Of a stretch of DNA of 18,597 bases, positions 14,614 through 18,597 are shown in pieces. This stretch comes from an uncultured Opitutia bacterium (lineage in GTDB: Bacteria; Verrucomicrobiota; Verrucomicrobiia; Opitutales; UBA953): the NCBI GenBank assembly GCA_903879465.1, contig CAIRLQ010000323.1, positions 1 through 18,597 on the forward strand. Reading direction: 5' to 3'. Position numbers and translations under genes: made by a program. The first letter of the stretch is position 1, and the number at the start of each line of letters is the position of its first letter. The notes beneath the pieces were generated by a model that saw only the letters and a list, made by a program, of their open reading frames with translations, was not told where the DNA came from and ran no database searches.

Positions 14614-16455
14614 ATGCGGATTTCCCGCACCACCGTCATCCTGCTAGTCGCCAACCTAATCGCCTTTGGGCTGTTATGGAAAGCCACGTACAGCCACCAG
14701 CCGATCGCCGCCCAACAGGCGCTCCTGTTCCCCGCTACCCCAGCAAAGGTCAGCCTGAGCGAAGGTTCCGGGCGCGTCGTACTCGAGAAACGGAATTCCG
14801 CTTGGCGCGTCACCGAGCCGTTTGACTGGCCAGCGAATATTTGGTCGGTCCAGCGGTTACTCGATGAACTTCGCTTCATTAGCGCCGATAGCGGGTTCCT
14901 GGCCAGCGAAGCGAAGACCAACGGCGCTGGGCTAGAGGCCTATGGCCTCGCGAATCCACGCTGGGTCCTGAAGGTGACGGCGGAAGCGGGGCCGACCGTT
15001 GAAGTGAAGATCGGCGTGCAACCCTCGACCCGCCACCACTTCCTCCTCACGGAGGATGGCAAGCGCATCATCCCCCTGCCGGAAGCGATGGCCGCCGCGC
15101 TGGAAGCCAAGTCCGAGAACTACCGCGTGGATAAAATCTTTGAGGTCGCCGACTTCGAAGCCCGCGCCCTATCGGTCCGCTCGCACAACAAAGACGCGGA
15201 TACGGTCACCGCGCTTACTTGGGAAGCGCGACCACGCCCAGGCCACAAGACACTGCTCCCGGAATGGCGCTTTGAGACGCCTTATGATGCACTCGCCGAC
15301 GCCGATGCGACCAGCAAGAGCATCACGGAGCTCACCAACCTGCGCGCGAATAAATTCGTGAACCTCGAAGATGCAGCCACGGGCCTTTCTAATCCCGCAC
15401 TGCGCATCTCCATCGAAGGAAATAGCCGACGCCAAGTCTTACTGATCGGCAAACCCGCGCCCGGTATGCCGACGCTCCTGTGTGCTAAACTCGAGGAAAA
15501 TACCTCCGTCTTTCTTGTCGAAGCCCGCTCGCTCGAGGATTGGTTCCACCCGCGCGAAGCGCTCGCCGCCACGCGGCCGGCCGACTTCGATCCGGCGCTC
15601 GTGACAGGCTTCACCATCGCTTCGGCGGGTCGCTCCATCACCCTCCACCGACTGGAAGGCAACGGCGGCGAGGCCCGCTGGGAGATTCCCGTCGCCCCGG
15701 GATCGACGGCCACCAAGCGCCGCGAAGCGGATTCCCGCATCGTCAGCCGCTTCCTTGAAGGGGTTTCGCAACTGCGCGCCGTCCGGCGTAAATCTAATTC
15801 GCCAAGCGGCGCCACGGTTCCCGCCGTCATGGCGCTGGCAAACCCTGGCACGACCTCATTACAATCCCTCGAACTGGAATTCGGAGCGGAGCGTGTCGTG
15901 CTCACCTTCACCGATGACCCCGAGAAGAATACAGGCACGCGCATCGTGCACGCCAAAGGATCTCCGCTCGCCGCCCTCTGTGATATCTCGCTACTTAAAG
16001 GAGGACAGCAAAACGTCGAGCCGCAGGCATGGCGCAAACGTACCCTCGCCGAACTACCGCAAGGGGCGAAGGTCAGCGGCCTCCGCCTGATGACCCGCCC
16101 TGAAGGTAAGGTACTCGGCGAGGCCCGCCTCGGGCCGGATGGCAATTGGGCTGGCAACGGCCGACTGGACCCAGCGAACGCTCGCCGGCTCGCCGCTGGC
16201 CTGGCGGAAGTAAAAGCCACCGACTTCCCCGGACGTGATGTCGGCGCCGGCGGCTGGAAGTTCGAGTTGCGTGTCACCGATCAGGCCACGACCGGCGGTG
16301 CCGCCGCAAGCGAAACATTTCGCACCTATCTTTGTTCCTCCCCTTTCAACCCACGATCCCTCCTGATGCATGACGAGGCCGATGAAGATGATTTCATCCT
16401 CGATACTGGTTTGGCGGAAATCCTTATCCCCCTCCTGAACGAAGCCGGCCGATGA
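14614..16455 (+). CDS. DUF4340 domain protein with four repeated units
   Basis: The product is 613 residues. A single N-terminal membrane helix (about 7-23) anchors a long periplasmic part. The DUF4340 signature is visible at 64-135: WRVTEPFDWPAN, then a helix LLDELRFISAD, then GLEAYGLANPRWVLKV. The same pattern (Trp, a short strand, a polar/acidic Ala-rich helix ending in L-x-x-[LV]-x-A, then a strand) recurs from W218 (WRFETPYDALADAD, ITELTNLRANKF), W356 (WEIPV, READSRIVSRFLEGVSQLRAVR) and W512 (WAGNGRLDPANARRLAAGLAEVKATDF). The protein is therefore about four degenerate units of 140-155 residues. DUF4340 proteins of unknown function commonly sit beside GldG-type ABC genes. Here the stop and the next start overlap by four bases (ATGA), so translation is coupled to the AsmA-like gene. 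No enzyme motif is visible; a structural or substrate-chaperone role is the best guess. Confidence 0.88.
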   Translation: MRISRTTVILLVANLIAFGLLWKATYSHQPIAAQQALLFPATPAKVSLSEGSGRVVLEKRNSAWRVTEPFDWPANIWSVQRLLDELRFISADSGFLASEAKTNGAGLEAYGLANPRWVLKVTAEAGPTVEVKIGVQPSTRHHFLLTEDGKRIIPLPEAMAAALEAKSENYRVDKIFEVADFEARALSVRSHNKDADTVTALTWEARPRPGHKTLLPEWRFETPYDALADADATSKSITELTNLRANKFVNLEDAATGLSNPALRISIEGNSRRQVLLIGKPAPGMPTLLCAKLEENTSVFLVEARSLEDWFHPREALAATRPADFDPALVTGFTIASAGRSITLHRLEGNGGEARWEIPVAPGSTATKRREADSRIVSRFLEGVSQLRAVRRKSNSPSGATVPAVMALANPGTTSLQSLELEFGAERVVLTFTDDPEKNTGTRIVHAKGSPLAALCDISLLKGGQQNVEPQAWRKRTLAELPQGAKVSGLRLMTRPEGKVLGEARLGPDGNWAGNGRLDPANARRLAAGLAEVKATDFPGRDVGAGGWKFELRVTDQATTGGAAASETFRTYLCSSPFNPRSLLMHDEADEDDFILDTGLAEILIPLLNEAGR

Positions 16456-18597
16456 AAGCGCGGGAAGCCAGTTCCCCGTTGCGCAGATTCTTGCGCGGGT
16501 TGACGAACACCTGCCTACTCCTCCTATTGCCGGCGCAGCTGACACTCTGGTGGGTCGCGACACTCGACCATCCCACCAGAATGCCCGACTTCGTTGCAGA
16601 TATGCTCGTCGAGCGTCTCGCAAAAGAAGGGGTGCGCCTCCAGGCACGCAGCCTCTGGGTGCTACCGGACTTGACCATCGCGGCCGATGATCTAGCCATC
16701 GGCATCGAAGGACTCACCGGCGAGATCTTCACCGCCTCGCACCTCGAGCTCGGGCTTAATCCCACGCAACTGCTGGTCGGGAAGGCCGAACCGACCCGAC
16801 TCCGCATCAGTGGGGCGCGACTGTGGTGCCCGGCCTCCGTCTCCGCCGCCGGCGAACGGCGCGCCTTGACGGAGGAAATTATCATCGATGTCGCCAGCGA
16901 AGGCCGCTGGCTAATCCTGCGCTCCGTGCAAGTCCGTGCCGGAAAACTTACCTGCAACGTAAGTGGGGAGATCCCGGCGGCTTTTCTACAATTCGGGCCG
17001 CGGGGGCCACAGGCCGCCCCCGCTTCGCTGGTCAAAAATATCGCCACTATCCTTGGGCACGTCGAGAACACGCTGGCGGTAGCGGAACGTTCGGGCGGTG
17101 CGACCATCGGCATCCTCTGCGCTGGCGACCGCGACGGCGGCGCCAAACTTTCGGCGTACGCCTTAATGGGCAACGACTGGGCCGATCAAAAACTTGGCTT
17201 CATCCAAGTTCGCTCATTCGCCCTGCGCGGGGCTATTCAACTCGACCGAGACGGCCGGATTTTGAAATGGCAGGCCGAGGGCGCAGCCGAGGAAGCGGCT
17301 TGGCGTGATTTTTCGGGGCGGCACCTTCGCTTAAAAACCCAAGGTACCGCGAGGCTAGCCGAGACGAGCATTACGATCTCCGCCACAGACATCGTCGGCG
17401 CCGGTCTGCCAATTTCCCGGGCAGACTTCACGGCGACCCCGGCCGCCGACGGCGGGGCGGACGTGGGCTTCCACCTGATTTCCGGAGGATCTTTCGCTGC
17501 CGGACGATGCAGCCTAACACCGCAAGGAGCGGCCTCTCTCCATGTCGACTACGCTCGACTGGTCGTCGCCGAATTCGCCGCCGTTCCCACCATCGGGAAA
17601 ATCCTGCAATCCGCTCAGATTGGAATCAGTGGCGACCTCCTACTCCGTGATTTCGCCCTGGCTACCAACAGCAATCATCAGCTGCTCTACACCAGCGGCG
17701 AGGCATCATGCACGGGATTCAGCGGGCTGGGCCTTTCTGCCGCGACGATTTCACCAGACAAGGCTCTACCGCTGGTCACGCACTTCGACTTCCAGCCCCT
17801 CCGCCAGCCCTATCCATTACGCCTACGCGAGCTGCGGATGGCTTCCGTAACCGGCGAAGCGGACTGCGCCGTGAGCGTCGGCGGCGCCTTTATCTTGCAC
17901 CTGCACGGAGACCTAGCCCCGGCATCCCTCGACCGCGTCCTCGGCAAGTGGTGGGAGGACCTCTGGAAGCTAATCGAGACCCGCACACATCCCTACGCCT
18001 TCATTGATGTCGAAAGCCACTGGGGGTCCGAGAAGAGCATCGTGAGCGGGCGGGCCTTGCTCGAACGCTTCGACTTCATGGGCGCGCCGTTTCGCCGGGT
18101 TGAAGTAAGTATCGATGCCAATCCCGCTCGTACCTATATCGGACTGCATCATCTGGCCGGAGGAACCACCGAGGCCGACGGCTTTGTCGATGGCTCGGCG
18201 ACTTGGGATTGGTCGAAGCCCGCCGCGCTCGCCGGACCTGTCGTGAAAGCCTCGGGCAACATCCAGCCGTGGATTGCCGCGCGATGTGCCGGCAAGGAGT
18301 TCGGCGAAGTCCTCAAAGGATTATCCCTGCCGGCTAATCATCGATTTGAGCTCGAGGTAACGCCCACCGGAAAGACTCCCGTCATTCATGCCGCAATTAC
18401 CTGTGCCGGGGAATTTAAGGCCTGGGGTGTTGCTGGAAAAGACCTGAGGGTCGAAACCGAAACCTCGGCTGAGGTCATGGCCATCAAGGCTGAGCTTGGG
18501 CTCGCCGGCGGCACCGCCGAGGTCAGGCTGAAAGGCGACCCACTTCACGAGACGCATATTGAGTTAGGGCTCAAGGGGTGCGACCCCGCGGCCATCA
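16452..18597 (+). CDS. AsmA-like membrane-anchored protein (3' end outside window)
   Basis: The frame is open from the ATG at 16452 to the right edge, so at least 715 residues are visible and the stop lies outside. The N-terminus is MKARE with a membrane helix about 19-37 (NTCLLLLLPAQLTLWWVATL). It continues as a long series of beta-rich segments typical of AsmA/YhdP/TamB-type proteins: VRLQARSLWVLPDLTIAADDLAIG (about 61-84), ASHLELGLNPTQLLVGKAEPTRLRISGARLW, and repeating V-x-A/G-x-L-x-x-x-G strands to the end. This architecture, an inner-membrane helix followed by a long beta-groove across the periplasm, is the one now associated with bridge-like lipid transfer proteins. It may equally be an uncharacterised AsmA-like protein with an envelope assembly role. 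The ATG overlaps the stop of the DUF4340 gene by four bases, so it is the fifth gene of the ABC operon. There are no catalytic motifs, as expected for the family. Assignment is from architecture, not from a diagnostic motif. Confidence 0.78.
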   Translation, partial: MKAREASSPLRRFLRGLTNTCLLLLLPAQLTLWWVATLDHPTRMPDFVADMLVERLAKEGVRLQARSLWVLPDLTIAADDLAIGIEGLTGEIFTASHLELGLNPTQLLVGKAEPTRLRISGARLWCPASVSAAGERRALTEEIIIDVASEGRWLILRSVQVRAGKLTCNVSGEIPAAFLQFGPRGPQAAPASLVKNIATILGHVENTLAVAERSGGATIGILCAGDRDGGAKLSAYALMGNDWADQKLGFIQVRSFALRGAIQLDRDGRILKWQAEGAAEEAAWRDFSGRHLRLKTQGTARLAETSITISATDIVGAGLPISRADFTATPAADGGADVGFHLISGGSFAAGRCSLTPQGAASLHVDYARLVVAEFAAVPTIGKILQSAQIGISGDLLLRDFALATNSNHQLLYTSGEASCTGFSGLGLSAATISPDKALPLVTHFDFQPLRQPYPLRLRELRMASVTGEADCAVSVGGAFILHLHGDLAPASLDRVLGKWWEDLWKLIETRTHPYAFIDVESHWGSEKSIVSGRALLERFDFMGAPFRRVEVSIDANPARTYIGLHHLAGGTTEADGFVDGSATWDWSKPAALAGPVVKASGNIQPWIAARCAGKEFGEVLKGLSLPANHRFELEVTPTGKTPVIHAAITCAGEFKAWGVAGKDLRVETETSAEVMAIKAELGLAGGTAEVRLKGDPLHETHIELGLKGCDPAAI

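Overview
The window is a stretch of GC-rich bacterial chromosome with tightly packed housekeeping and cell-envelope genes. I see no phage, transposon, CRISPR or RNA gene. The gene content suggests a Verrucomicrobiota-type (PVC group, perhaps Opitutae) Gram-negative bacterium: a GldA/GldF/GldG-type ABC operon with DUF4340 and AsmA-like proteins, a two-domain YncE/phosphoesterase protein, and a ribBA-ribH-nusB-ftsY-aroB block. The phylum is inferred from gene content, not from a marker gene.

Layout. (1) Bases 1-986 (+) hold the 3' end of a large protein of unknown function. (2) Bases 1095-5611 (+) are a compact run: ribBA, ribH, an S10-NusB fusion gene, ftsY and aroB. It covers riboflavin synthesis, rRNA antitermination, SRP-dependent membrane targeting and the shikimate pathway. 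(3) Bases 7777-5612 (-) hold a phosphohexomutase followed by a tiny lipoprotein gene whose stop codon directly abuts the stop of aroB. (4) Bases 7877-8599 (+) encode a YfgM-like single-pass membrane protein. (5) A strong hairpin terminator at 8619-8647 sits between that gene and the convergent gene at 11187-8665 (-), a secreted beta-propeller/phosphoesterase. (6) Bases 11350-18597 (+) are an envelope operon: ABC ATPase, ABC-2 permease, GldG-like protein, a DUF4340 protein, and an AsmA-like protein that runs off the right edge.

The most notable item is the gene at 2777-3559. Its product joins an N-terminal ribosomal protein S10 (NusE)-like domain to a complete NusB in one chain. NusB and S10 are the two halves of a known antitermination heterodimer. 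The S10 part is about 10 residues short exactly at the loop that anchors ordinary S10 in the ribosome, so it looks like a dedicated, non-ribosomal antitermination module. Second-tier observations are a RibBA whose GTP cyclohydrolase II half has lost all three zinc-binding cysteines, a DUF4340 protein built of four degenerate repeats, and translational coupling of that protein to an AsmA-like lipid-bridge candidate downstream of a Gld-type ABC exporter.

No gene-free stretch exceeds about 165 bases. The longest, 11188-11349, is the divergent region between the phosphoesterase gene and the ABC operon.
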